From positions 2,196,001 to 2,260,000 of the forward strand of contig NZ_CP141944.1 of assembly GCF_035658495.1 (NCBI RefSeq): a DNA stretch of 64,000 nt, read 5' to 3'. This DNA comes from Novosphingobium sp. RL4 (GTDB lineage Bacteria; Pseudomonadota; Alphaproteobacteria; Sphingomonadales; Sphingomonadaceae). The notes under the pieces were generated by a model. It was not told the origin of the DNA, ran no database searches, and was given only the letters and a program-made list of their open reading frames with translations. The position numbers and the translations under genes were made by a program. The first letter of the stretch is position 1. Each line of letters begins with the position of its first letter. Shown piece by piece: positions 20,279 to 29,290 of the stretch.

Positions 20279-21001
20279 TCACGGCTTCTGCGCAAACAGG
20301 ATGACGTGCTCCAGCGGTTCGTCGCCGGGTGCCTCCTGGCCGGGCGCTTCGCCGATGCAGGCTTCGACGGAGACGACCGTCACTTCGAAACCCATCGCGG
20401 CGAGCAGCGCCGAAAACTCGGCGTCCGGCGTTGCCGACCAGATCGCCAGGATACCTTGTGGCTTCAGCGCCGTCATGGCGGCCCTGAGGCCCATTCGCGA
20501 ATAGAGCCAGTCGTTCACCCGGCGGGTGAGCCCTTCGGGACCGTTGTCGACATCGAGCAGGATCGCGTCATAGGCGCTATCCGCCGCATTTATCAGTATC
20601 GCGACGTCGTCCTGCACGAGCTGGACCCGGGCGTCGTCCAGGCAGCCGGCCGTGAAGGCCCGCATCGGTCCGCGCGCCCATTTTATGATCTCGGGCACGA
20701 TCTCCGCCACGATGACCTGAGCGTCGGACGCCAGGGTTTCGAGGGCGGCGCGCAAGGTGAAGCCCATGCCATAGCCGCCGATGAGCATCTGCAGGTCGGC
20801 ACGGGTGCCGAGCCGCTCGCAGGTCATCGTGGCAAGTGCCTCTTCCGACGAAAAGAGATCGGTACTCATGAGCTCGTGCTTGTCGAGCAGAATGACAAAA
20901 TCGTCACCGTTGCGCACGAGCCGTAAACGGTCGCCGTTCGGAACGTGCGCTATATCGATGAGCTCGTCGCCGGGCAGAAGGTCGGAAACAGGAGCGTTCA
21001 A
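20279..21001 (-). CDS. Spermidine-synthase-fold methyltransferase-like protein
   Basis: A protein of about 240 residues with a Rossmann-type SAM/decarboxy-SAM binding fold. Visible elements are MLIGGYGMGFTLRAALE (glycine-rich loop), VIVAEIVPEIIKWAR (acidic strand end) and DAILLDVDNGPEG. It is related to spermidine synthases, but catalytic aminopropyl-transfer residues cannot be confirmed, so the substrate is unknown. The start is uncertain: the frame has no ATG after the upstream gene's stop, and TTG at 20999-21001 is the best codon. It is convergent with acs and 61 bases downstream of the DUF6481-type gene. Confidence 0.7.
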   Translation of the reverse strand: MNAPVSDLLPGDELIDIAHVPNGDRLRLVRNGDDFVILLDKHELMSTDLFSSEEALATMTCERLGTRADLQMLIGGYGMGFTLRAALETLASDAQVIVAEIVPEIIKWARGPMRAFTAGCLDDARVQLVQDDVAILINAADSAYDAILLDVDNGPEGLTRRVNDWLYSRMGLRAAMTALKPQGILAIWSATPDAEFSALLAAMGFEVTVVSVEACIGEAPGQEAPGDEPLEHVILFAQKP

Positions 21002-21062
21002 CTCCTGATCCCGGCATCGGTCGCGGAATGGACGATTGCGGACTGGGGGTGAGGGTGCAGAA

Positions 21063-21377
21063 TTACTTCCCGCGTGCCTTGCGCGCGGCGTAGCGGGCGT
21101 CACGCGCCGCCTTGCGCTCTTCCTCGGTAGGCTCGGGCTTGGGCGCGGCTGCTGCGGCCTGTTCCGCCTTGGCTGCAAGGTCACGCTCGCGCTTTTCCTT
21201 GGCCGCCTTGCGCTTTTCCGCAAGGGCCAGCTCGCGCGCTTCAGCCTTCGCCACGCGTTCCGCCTGGACGGCCGGATCGATCGGAGCCTTCGCCTTCAGC
21301 GCTGCGAGCGCCTTGGCCCGCGCCTCAGCCGCGGCGTTCTGCCGGGCTGCCACGCCCGGCTCCTTGTATGCTGCCAT
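21063..21377 (-). CDS. Small charged DUF6481-type protein
   Basis: A 104-residue protein rich in Ala, Lys, Glu and Arg, almost certainly helical or coiled-coil throughout. The N-terminus MAAYKEPGVAARQNAAAEA resembles the DUF6481 family found in sphingomonads. No function is known. It has a clean ATG and precedes the spermidine-synthase-like gene on the same strand. Confidence 0.7.
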   Translation of the reverse strand: MAAYKEPGVAARQNAAAEARAKALAALKAKAPIDPAVQAERVAKAEARELALAEKRKAAKEKRERDLAAKAEQAAAAAPKPEPTEEERKAARDARYAARKARGK

Positions 21378-21835
21378 TGTATTCTACCTAATTGCGTCGT
21401 CGCCACCGGCTGCGGATGTGATGGGATCATCATCCTTGGAGGTGTTGAAGAACGGGATGGTTCCGGACGATCATGGACATCGTCCCTGATCTTTTGTTGA
21501 CGGGCCTGGTCCAACGCGGCGCAGGCCCTGCTTGCAGCGTCTTGAGGACAGGTGAGGTGCACGTCGCACCCAGCCATTATCCTTCAAAGGGCGACATCAG
21601 TGGAATCGCCCATTATCAAGACATGCGCTTTCTGTCACGGACTGTTGCTTCGTGCAGGAATGGCCCTCCCGCCGTACCGGCCGGACAGGCGCCGCAAAGG
21701 TAATGGTGTTCCCACGGCGCAACAATCTGTATGCGACCTGCAAAGCCGCTCCCGCGGTTCCACGATGCCGCGCCGGCATTGCCCGGGCCAGGACGAAAAC
21801 CTGGACCCGGATCAAAGAAAGTCCCTGCCGAGTTC
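21378..21835. other. 458-base gene-free stretch between divergent genes
   Basis: This lies between the DUF6481-type start and the rsgA start. Open frames here have no recognisable similarity and start inside rsgA-type shadow frames. I see no strong promoter or hairpin. It presumably holds the two divergent promoters. Confidence 0.5.
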
Positions 21836-22870
21836 ATGGAAGCCTCTGACGCCATTCTCGAAGACCTCGGCTGGAATGCCTTCTTCAGCAGCCAGCTTGT
21901 CCCCGGTGAAGAACAGGGCGAAGCGTGCGTCGTGCGGGTGATGGCGGTGCACCGGGGCATGATCGAGATCGCGGGGGTCGGCCAGGAAGGAATGATCTCT
22001 TCCACTCTTCCGCATTCGAAGGGGCCGGAGGATCGCCCCACCGTTGGCGACTGGCTGATGGTAAACCGCGAAACGCGAGAGCCGCTGCGCCTGCTTGAAC
22101 GGATGAACCTGTTCAAGCGCAAGGCTCCGCTGGACCAGCGGCGGATTCAGCTCATTGCAGCCAATGTCGATACGCTGTTCATCGTCACGTCGTGCAACCA
22201 GGATTTCAATATCGCGCGCCTCGAACGCTATCTCGTGCTTGCGCGGGACGTGGGCGTGAAGCCGGTGATCGTGCTGACGAAGATCGATCTTGCGGAAGAT
22301 CCGGAACGCTTCCTCGAAGCCGCGCGCGCCTTGCAGCCGGGGCTGGAGGTCGAGATGGTCAACGGCCGCGATCCGCAGAGCGTGTCGAACCTCGCGCCGT
22401 ACTGCGGCAAGGGCAAGACCGTTGCCTTGCTCGGATCGTCGGGCGTGGGCAAGTCCACCATGGTCAATACCCTGCGCGGGTCGAAGAGCATCGCCACCCA
22501 GTCCATCCGCGAGATCGACGGCAAGGGCCGGCACACCACCACCGTGCGGCAGTTGCACCGGCTGGACGGCCCGATCAAGGGCGGCTGCCTGGTGGACACT
22601 CCCGGCATGCGGGAGTTCCAGTTGCCTGATGCCGCTTTCGGCATTGCCGAAGTGTTCGACGATATCGTCGCCCTCACGCTGGAATGCCGCTTTACCAATT
22701 GCAGCCACGGTTCGGAGCCGGGATGTGCGGTGCAGGCCGCGCTGCGGCAGGGATCGCTGACGCCCGAACGGCTTGAACGCTGGCGCAAGCTCATCATCGA
22801 GGACACCGAAGGCACCGCCAGGACGGCGGGACGCCGGTCGGGTCCGAAAAATCCCCGAAAGAGGAAATGA
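21836..22870 (+). CDS. rsgA: Ribosome small subunit-dependent GTPase A
   Basis: A 344-residue circularly permuted GTPase that checks 30S subunit maturation. An N-terminal OB domain precedes the GTPase, where the G4 motif (TKIDL) comes before G1 (GSSGVGKSTMVN) and G3 (DTPGMREF). A C-terminal zinc-binding region follows (CRFTNCSHGSEPGC). The ATG at 21836 is chosen because it is the first Met before the OB domain; the frame is open to 21731 with low-complexity Pro-rich sequence. No strong Shine-Dalgarno is seen. Confidence 0.94.
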   Translation: MEASDAILEDLGWNAFFSSQLVPGEEQGEACVVRVMAVHRGMIEIAGVGQEGMISSTLPHSKGPEDRPTVGDWLMVNRETREPLRLLERMNLFKRKAPLDQRRIQLIAANVDTLFIVTSCNQDFNIARLERYLVLARDVGVKPVIVLTKIDLAEDPERFLEAARALQPGLEVEMVNGRDPQSVSNLAPYCGKGKTVALLGSSGVGKSTMVNTLRGSKSIATQSIREIDGKGRHTTTVRQLHRLDGPIKGGCLVDTPGMREFQLPDAAFGIAEVFDDIVALTLECRFTNCSHGSEPGCAVQAALRQGSLTPERLERWRKLIIEDTEGTARTAGRRSGPKNPRKRK

Positions 22871-22874
22871 AACA

Positions 22875-23030
22875 ATGGCAGATCTCTACCTCAAGGCCCT
22901 CGAATCCGAGCGCCGGAGCCTGTGGGCCGAATGCCGCCTGAAGGGCCTTGCCAAGGGCACGCCCGAGCGGCTCCGGATCGACGAACTCGACAAGCTCCTC
23001 GCTGAGCACAAGGCCAGGAAGGCGGACTGA
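22875..23030 (+). CDS. Small hypothetical protein
   Basis: A 51-residue highly charged, probably helical protein (MADLYLKALESERRSLWAE at the start). It begins 4 bases after the rsgA stop with GAAAGAGGAAATGAAACA in front, so it is translationally linked to rsgA. I do not recognise a family. Confidence 0.6.
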   Translation: MADLYLKALESERRSLWAECRLKGLAKGTPERLRIDELDKLLAEHKARKAD

Positions 23031-23163
23031 AACAGCCGTGCCCCCGGCTTGGCCTGATGGGGTCGGGCCGGGGCCGGGCATTGCCTTTTACCGTTCCCTA
23101 TCAATGTCGTTGAGGTTTCATCGCCGCGGCCTATCATCCTGATGGGGTAGATTCGGGGGTAGC

Positions 23164-24564
23164 GTGGCGATCGAGTTGCAGGCGGTGGAAAAGCTCGCCG
23201 CCGACCAGGCATCGCTCAAGGCGGCCGCCGGGCTGGCCCGGCCGGGAAAATGGTCGGGCGTGGGCGCCAGTCACGATGCAGCCCTGATCTGGGGCGAGTG
23301 CGCGGGCTCGGGCGCCAATCCCTACCGCGTCATGGCCGATCTGCGCGATCTCGGGAACAAATGTACCTGTCCCTCGCGCAAGTTTCCCTGCAAGCATGTG
23401 CTCGCGCTGCTCTGGCTCCGGGCAGAGGCAGTGGTTCCTTTCCCCGGCGGCGAAACGCCGGATTGGGTGAGCGACTGGCTGGGACGTCGCCGGCCTTCCG
23501 GCACTTCCGCCCGCCCGCCTGCCGAAAGCGCGCCCGCTGCGGAAAAGGATCTTGCGGCGGCGCGCCGCGCGGAACCTGCGGCGGCTGAAGACCCCAAGGC
23601 AGCGGCCCGGCGCGAGGCCGCTTCGGCGAAACGCGCCGAGGATACGCACCAGGCGATCCTCGATGCACTCGGCGCGCTGGAGCAATGGGTGAGCGACCAG
23701 CTTCGCCTCGGCCTCGGCGGTTTCATCGAGGATGCGACCTCGCGGTGCCGCCGCATCGGCGCCCGCCTTGTAGACGGCAAGGCAGCGGCACTTGCCGGTC
23801 ATGTCGATGAACTTCCGGCCCGTGTCCTTGCCTTGCCGGCGGGAGACCGCATTCGCGGAGCCACGGTGGAGCTGGCGCGGCTCGTCATGCTGTCCCGCGC
23901 CTACCGCGCCTACCGCGCCTCGCCCACCGATCCCGAGATCCGCCGCGCCGTTGCCGCCGCCGAAGCCCGCGAGGCGCTGCTGGCGGACGGCGCGGCCCTT
24001 CGCGTCTCTTCCACCTGGGAAGTGCTGGGCGAGCGTGTGCGCACGCGGCGCGACGGGCTGGTGTCCCAAACCGGCTGGCTGTTGAACCTTGGCGAGAGCG
24101 GACCGCGCTTTGCGATGCTGCTCGATTTCTTCCCCGCCGGCACCGGGCGCCGCGGATCGGTTTTCACGCCGGGCGAACAGTTCGAGGGCGAACTGGCGTT
24201 CTATCCGGCGCGTCATCCCTTGCGCGCCGTGCTGGTGCAGCGGGGCACTGCGCCCACCGATGACCCGCCCCTCCGATGGCCGGTGACCTCGGCGGCGCTG
24301 GAAGACGTGTTGACGGCGCCCTTCCTGGAGGAACCCTGGGCGATCGAGCGGCCGATCTTGCTTGGCCGGGGGCGCATCGGTTTCGACAGTGCCGACCTGC
24401 CATGGTGGCAGCCGAGCGACGGGGGCGCGGCGCTTCCGCTGGCCGGCGAGGTCAGCGGGGTCATCGCCGGAACCGAGCTGACGCAGGCCGCCGTGCTCTG
24501 GTCGGGCGGGCGGATCGAACTGCTCGCCGCGCACACGCCGTGGGGGCGCATCGGCCATGGTTGA
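23164..24564 (+). CDS. SWIM zinc finger protein (YehQ-like)
   Basis: A 466-residue protein. The SWIM finger CTCPSRKFPCKHVLALLWL (CxCx6CxH, about residues 62-72) probably binds DNA or protein. An Ala/Glu/Arg-rich linker and a long conserved helical C-terminal region without known catalytic motifs follow. It is the first gene of a tightly packed five-gene operon and overlaps the DUF5691 gene by 8 bases. It starts with GTG at 23164. The gene set matches the E. coli yehL-M-P-Q neighbourhood, in which YehQ is the SWIM protein. The function is unknown. Confidence 0.85.
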   Translation: MAIELQAVEKLAADQASLKAAAGLARPGKWSGVGASHDAALIWGECAGSGANPYRVMADLRDLGNKCTCPSRKFPCKHVLALLWLRAEAVVPFPGGETPDWVSDWLGRRRPSGTSARPPAESAPAAEKDLAAARRAEPAAAEDPKAAARREAASAKRAEDTHQAILDALGALEQWVSDQLRLGLGGFIEDATSRCRRIGARLVDGKAAALAGHVDELPARVLALPAGDRIRGATVELARLVMLSRAYRAYRASPTDPEIRRAVAAAEAREALLADGAALRVSSTWEVLGERVRTRRDGLVSQTGWLLNLGESGPRFAMLLDFFPAGTGRRGSVFTPGEQFEGELAFYPARHPLRAVLVQRGTAPTDDPPLRWPVTSAALEDVLTAPFLEEPWAIERPILLGRGRIGFDSADLPWWQPSDGGAALPLAGEVSGVIAGTELTQAAVLWSGGRIELLAAHTPWGRIGHG

Positions 24565-25981
24565 CGGGATTCCCGGCGCACTGGGGTCGGTGCTGACGCG
24601 CTGGACGATGGGCGGCAGCGCGGTTGACGCTGCTCCTGCCGCGTGGCGCGGACCGATGGGAGATGAAGCGCAGGAGGCGGAACTGCGGCTGCTGGCGCTG
24701 TCCGGCCAGTTTCTCGGCGTGCTCACGCTTGCCGAACCGACAGGTGAAGTCCGCATGCTGGCCGATCTGCCCCGGCTGACGGACCCGCCGCTTGCGGAGA
24801 ACCTGCGTCCACGCGCACGCCGCCTGCTGCAGCAGGTTCGCGAGCCGGGCTATCTCCGGGCCTTTCTTGCATTCCTGAACTCTCGCGGCTGGACGCTCCA
24901 TCCCGGAGACTGGCTGCCCGGCGCGAATGACGATGTGCCGGACATCTACGCACCGTGGCAGGACTGGGCCGCCTCGGCGGAGCGGGCTACATCGTCCCAT
25001 CGGGCGGAAGCGGACGGCGAGGGCCTGACGGCCGAGAACTGGAGCCTGTGGCAGCCCGCCGTGCGGCGGGCGGCATTCGCCGTGCTGCGAGGGAAAGAGC
25101 CGGAGCGCGCGGTGGCCCTGCTGTCCGCGAAGATCGGCGGCGAAACCGCAGACCTGCGTGTGAGGCTGCTGGAACTGCTCGACTGCGGCCTGTCGGAGGC
25201 CGATATCCCGTTTCTCGAAGGGCTGGGCGGGGATCGAGCGCCCCGCGTCAAGGCTCTTGCCGCTTCGCTGCTGGCGCGGCTCGGCCATGGGGTCCGGGGC
25301 GGCGAGGATGCGGCGGAGCTTGCCGGTTTCTTTTCCGTGCAGGCCAGGGGCCTGCTCCGGCGTGGGCGCGTTGTCGTGCCGCAAGCGCTCAAGACGCCCG
25401 CCCAGCGCAATCGCCGAAACACCTTGATGGAGGCGCTCTCCTTCGCCGCTTTCGCTCAGGCTCTGGACCTTGAACCGGAACGGTTGATCGCTGCCTGGCC
25501 GTGGAACGGCGATGCCATGGCCGACCGTGCCCTGGCGGAGATGGCTGCGCGCTCTGCTTCCGATAGCATCGTCGCGCTGCTTGCCGAGGCGCTTACGGGC
25601 AGCGATGCCCTTGATCCGTTCCGGTTCGGCCCGCTGGTCCCGCGTCTCGCGCCCGGGCAGCGCCGCGCCGCCGCGATGCAGGCGCTGCGCGGTGCGGGCG
25701 CCAGCTTCGCGCAGGCGCTCGGCATCATGGGCGGCGATGGCAGCATGGAGAATGTCATCGCCACGCCTGCCGGCGCCGCCTTGCGGAAAAAGCTCGGCGA
25801 GGATGGCGCGCGGCCCGGCGATCACGCGGCCGAACTGCTCGCGCTGGGCCTTGTGGCCTCGCGCGCGGCAGCCGCGCAGGCACTGGAACATCTGGCGGCG
25901 GCGGGGATGCTCGCATCCGATCCGCGTCTCGACATGCTGAGATTGAACGCCGCACTGGACGATAGAGGAGCGATACCATGA
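24557..25981 (+). CDS. DUF5691 family protein
   Basis: A 474-residue protein. The C-terminal two thirds is made of Ala/Leu-rich helical repeats of HEAT type (for example VRLLELLDCGLSEADIPFLE followed by APRVKALAASLLARL). It resembles DUF5691, a family that occurs next to SWIM, MoxR, DUF5682 and VWA genes. It starts inside the end of the SWIM gene and its stop overlaps the MoxR gene by ATGA. It is probably an adaptor or scaffold subunit of this ATPase system; that is inference. Confidence 0.82.
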   Translation: MVDGIPGALGSVLTRWTMGGSAVDAAPAAWRGPMGDEAQEAELRLLALSGQFLGVLTLAEPTGEVRMLADLPRLTDPPLAENLRPRARRLLQQVREPGYLRAFLAFLNSRGWTLHPGDWLPGANDDVPDIYAPWQDWAASAERATSSHRAEADGEGLTAENWSLWQPAVRRAAFAVLRGKEPERAVALLSAKIGGETADLRVRLLELLDCGLSEADIPFLEGLGGDRAPRVKALAASLLARLGHGVRGGEDAAELAGFFSVQARGLLRRGRVVVPQALKTPAQRNRRNTLMEALSFAAFAQALDLEPERLIAAWPWNGDAMADRALAEMAARSASDSIVALLAEALTGSDALDPFRFGPLVPRLAPGQRRAAAMQALRGAGASFAQALGIMGGDGSMENVIATPAGAALRKKLGEDGARPGDHAAELLALGLVASRAAAAQALEHLAAAGMLASDPRLDMLRLNAALDDRGAIP

Positions 25982-27057
25982 GCGAGATTCTGCGTCTCCC
26001 GGCGGAGACCATCCATGCCGGCGAACTCGCCGCACTGGCGGCGGGCGACAGCGATCGTCGCCCTCCCGGCTGGGCACTATCCCCGCAGCGCGTGGTCACT
26101 TACCTCATGGGGGGAACCACGGCGGACGGAACCGTCATCACCCCCAAGTACGTCGGCAACCGGCGGCTGATCGAGACGGCCGTGGCCACGCTCGCCACCG
26201 ACCGTGCGCTGCTGCTGCTGGGTGTGCCGGGTACGGCCAAGAGCTGGGTCTCGGAACATCTCGCCGCCGCGATCACCGGCGATTCCACGATGGTGATCCA
26301 GTGCACTGCCGGGACGGACGAGAACCAGGTGCGCTATGGCTGGAACTACGCCCAGTTGCTCGCGCACGGGCCGAGCCGCGAAGCCCTGGTACCCACGCCG
26401 ATGATGCGGGCCATGGAAGCGGGCAAGCTCTGCCGTCTGGAGGAACTGACCCGCATGGGCAGCGACGTGCAGGACACGCTCATCACCGTGCTCTCGGAAA
26501 AGATGATGCCGATCCCCGAACTCAACAGCGCCGTCTATGCGCAGCGGGGGTTCAATATCATTGCCACGGCCAACAACCGGGACAAGGGCGTGAACGAGCT
26601 GTCTTCCGCGCTGAAGCGGCGATTCAACGTCGTGGTCCTGCCGCTGCCGGACAGTGCGGACGAGGAAGTGGCGATCATCGTCAAGCGCGTGGGCGAAATG
26701 GCGCAGAGCCTCGATCTGCCCGCCCCCCGGAACGTTGCCGAGGAAGTGGCGCGGGTCGTTTCGATCTTCCGCGAACTGCGCTCCGGATCGACGGAGGACG
26801 GCAAGGTCGCGCTCAAATCGCCGTCGGGCGGGCTCTCCACGGCAGAGGCCATCGGCGTGATGGTCGGCGGGATCAGTCAGGCGACCTTCTTCAACGACGG
26901 CAGGCTGACGCCGGAAACGCTGGCGGCCAACATGATCGGCGCCGTGGTGAAGGACCCGGTGCAGGACAGGGCGGTGCTGGGCGAATACCTGGAAACGGTG
27001 CTCAAGAAGCGGCGCGGCTTCGAGAGCTATTACGCCTCACTCACCGAGATGATCTGA
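25978..27057 (+). CDS. MoxR-type AAA+ ATPase (YehL-like)
   Basis: A 359-residue AAA+ protein. Walker A is LLLGVPGTAKSWVSEHL, with Ala in place of the usual Gly before Lys. The Walker B position reads CRLEELTRM, with Glu where MoxR proteins normally have Asp. Sensor-like IIATANNRDKG and the arginine-finger region SSALKRRFN follow. MoxR ATPases act with VWA proteins as chaperone-like machines that insert cofactors or remodel targets. It overlaps DUF5691 (ATGA) and lies 4 bases before DUF5682, so subunits are probably made together. Confidence 0.9.
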   Translation: MSEILRLPAETIHAGELAALAAGDSDRRPPGWALSPQRVVTYLMGGTTADGTVITPKYVGNRRLIETAVATLATDRALLLLGVPGTAKSWVSEHLAAAITGDSTMVIQCTAGTDENQVRYGWNYAQLLAHGPSREALVPTPMMRAMEAGKLCRLEELTRMGSDVQDTLITVLSEKMMPIPELNSAVYAQRGFNIIATANNRDKGVNELSSALKRRFNVVVLPLPDSADEEVAIIVKRVGEMAQSLDLPAPRNVAEEVARVVSIFRELRSGSTEDGKVALKSPSGGLSTAEAIGVMVGGISQATFFNDGRLTPETLAANMIGAVVKDPVQDRAVLGEYLETVLKKRRGFESYYASLTEMI

Positions 27058-27061
27058 GCCC

Positions 27062-29290
27062 ATGGCGGCAGAGGTATCGCTGTTCGGCATCCGCCACCAT
27101 GGCCCCGGCTCCGCGCGCCGGCTGGTGGAGGCGCTCGACCTGCTCCAGCCGGCTACCGTGCTGATCGAGGGACCGTCCGATGCCTCCCACCTGCTGCCGA
27201 TGCTGGCCGACCCGGCAATGGAAACGCCGGTCGCGCTGCTGACGTATGCCGAGGACAATCCCTCGGAGGCCAGCTTCTTCCCCTTCGCGGATTATTCGCC
27301 GGAGTATCAGGCGGCGCGCTGGGCAATGGCGCGGGGCGCGGGGCTGCGTTTCATCGACCTGCCCGCGTCTGACCGTCTCGGCGAACACGCTGGCAGCGCC
27401 GGGCAGGAAGCGGCCGCCTGTGCGGGTGACGATCCGATCAGCCACGATCCCATCGGCGTGCTGGCCGCCGCGGCGGGTTACTATGACGGCGAAAGCTGGT
27501 GGTCGGACGTGATCGAGGAAACGCCTTCATCGGGGCCAGTGTTCGATGCGGTGGCCGACGCGATGACCGCGCTGCGCAGCGAAGCGGGCGCTATCCCCGC
27601 GCGTGAAGCGGCACGGGAGGCGCACATGCGGATCGAGATCGCGCGGGCCGCAAAGGAGAGCGAGGGACCGGTTGCGGTCATATGCGGGGCCTGGCACGTG
27701 CCCGCACTCGCCGCGCGGCACAGCCTCACCGCTGACCGTGCCTTGCTGAAGGGGCGTGCGAAAGTCAGGATGCGGGCAACCTGGGCACCGTGGACGGAAC
27801 CGCGTCTCGCCCGGGCGAGCGGTTATGGCGCCGGTGTGGTGGCGCCGGGCTGGTGCGCGCATCTCTGGAACACCCGCGATGCCTCCGACCGGGATGCGAT
27901 CTGGCTGGCCCGCATCGCCCGCATCATGCGCGAACGCGGCCATTTCGTCTCCACCGCCTCGGTGATCGAGGCGCAGCGGCTGGGCCATGCGCTTGCGGCA
28001 ATGCGGGCGCGGCCGCATCCCGGCTTCGAGGAATTGCGCGATGCAGCCGTCGCCTGCCTGTGCAACGGCGAGCGGGCGGTGTGGGACGATATCGCGGCGG
28101 AACTGCTGGTGGGGTCAGGTGTGGGCACGATCCCGGCCGACACCCCGCTGGCTCCCCTGCTGGAAGATCTGCAGCGCCAGCAGAAGGCGGCGCGGCTCAA
28201 GCCCGAAGCGCTGGAGCGCGCGCTGACGCTGGACCTGCGCAGCGAGAGCGGGCTTGCCCGCTCGACCCTGCTTCACCGGCTGGCGGCGCTGGACGTGCCG
28301 TGGGGCAGGGCGGCCGATGCCGGGCGGAGCAGGGGCACCTTCCGGGAGAACTGGCTGCTGTGCTGGGAACCGGAATTTGCCGTGCGGCTGGTGGAGAACC
28401 TCGTCCACGGCTCGACGATCGCGGAGGCGGCGACCGGGCGTCTGACCGATGCGATGCGCGCCGAACCCGATCTCGCCGCGCTAGCCGGGCTGGTTCGCAG
28501 CGCGATGATCGCCGGTCTGCCCGCTGCAGCGGAGTTCGGCACCGGGCTGCTCGAAACGAAGGCGGCGCTCACCAGCGACTGTCTTGCCTTGCTGGCCGCG
28601 CTGCCCGCCATGGCCGACATTTTGCGCTACGGCGAAGCGCGCAGCGGCATGGCTGGGCATCTTGCCGATCTCATGCCGCGCATGGTCGTCCAGGCGGCCC
28701 TGGCGCTGCCCTACGCGGCGCGCGATCTCGATGCCGAGCCGGCGGCCGCCCTGCGCGATGCCATCCTCGCGGCCGAAGCGGCCATCCAGCTTGCCCAGCT
28801 CGGCGGCGCGATCGCCGGAACCTGGCACGATGCGCTTCGCAGGTTGATCGGCGATGACCGGGCGACGCGCCTCATTGCCGGTGCCGCCGCGCGCCTGCTC
28901 TACGAGGCCGATCTGCTCACCGCGGAAGAAGCGGCCACGCTGCTAGGCCGGATGCTGTCGCCGGGGACACCGGTTCCGCAGGCGGCGGGTTTCTTCGAAG
29001 GTTTCCTTGCGGGCATGGGTGAGCGACTGGTCCATGATGCGCCCCTGCGCGATGCCGTAGACGGTTGGCTTACCGGGCTTGACGAAGAGACGTTCATCAC
29101 CAACCTGCCACTGTTTCGCCGCGTCTTTTCCAGCCTTGACCGCAGCGCGCGGCGGCGGCTCATGGATGCGGCGCTGGGCCGCGGCGCATCGAATGCGCGC
29201 GGCTATCGGCTGCTGCCCGGCGCCGACGCGATCTGGCCCGCGCATGAAGCCCGCGTCCTGGGCCTCATGAACGCAGGAGCACCGCGATGA
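27062..29290 (+). CDS. DUF5682 family protein (YehM-like)
   Basis: A 742-residue protein, the largest of the operon. The N-terminus VSLFGIRHHGPGSARRLVEAL and VLIEGPSDA are typical of DUF5682. The motif GAWHVPAL near residue 208 recalls the His-containing core of TraB/ChaN-like folds, so a hydrolytic N-terminal domain is possible but unproved. The C-terminal half is Ala/Leu-rich and helical. It overlaps the VWA gene by ATGA. The function is unknown; it is always seen with the MoxR/VWA pair in related loci as far as I know. Confidence 0.85.
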   Translation: MAAEVSLFGIRHHGPGSARRLVEALDLLQPATVLIEGPSDASHLLPMLADPAMETPVALLTYAEDNPSEASFFPFADYSPEYQAARWAMARGAGLRFIDLPASDRLGEHAGSAGQEAAACAGDDPISHDPIGVLAAAAGYYDGESWWSDVIEETPSSGPVFDAVADAMTALRSEAGAIPAREAAREAHMRIEIARAAKESEGPVAVICGAWHVPALAARHSLTADRALLKGRAKVRMRATWAPWTEPRLARASGYGAGVVAPGWCAHLWNTRDASDRDAIWLARIARIMRERGHFVSTASVIEAQRLGHALAAMRARPHPGFEELRDAAVACLCNGERAVWDDIAAELLVGSGVGTIPADTPLAPLLEDLQRQQKAARLKPEALERALTLDLRSESGLARSTLLHRLAALDVPWGRAADAGRSRGTFRENWLLCWEPEFAVRLVENLVHGSTIAEAATGRLTDAMRAEPDLAALAGLVRSAMIAGLPAAAEFGTGLLETKAALTSDCLALLAALPAMADILRYGEARSGMAGHLADLMPRMVVQAALALPYAARDLDAEPAAALRDAILAAEAAIQLAQLGGAIAGTWHDALRRLIGDDRATRLIAGAAARLLYEADLLTAEEAATLLGRMLSPGTPVPQAAGFFEGFLAGMGERLVHDAPLRDAVDGWLTGLDEETFITNLPLFRRVFSSLDRSARRRLMDAALGRGASNARGYRLLPGADAIWPAHEARVLGLMNAGAPR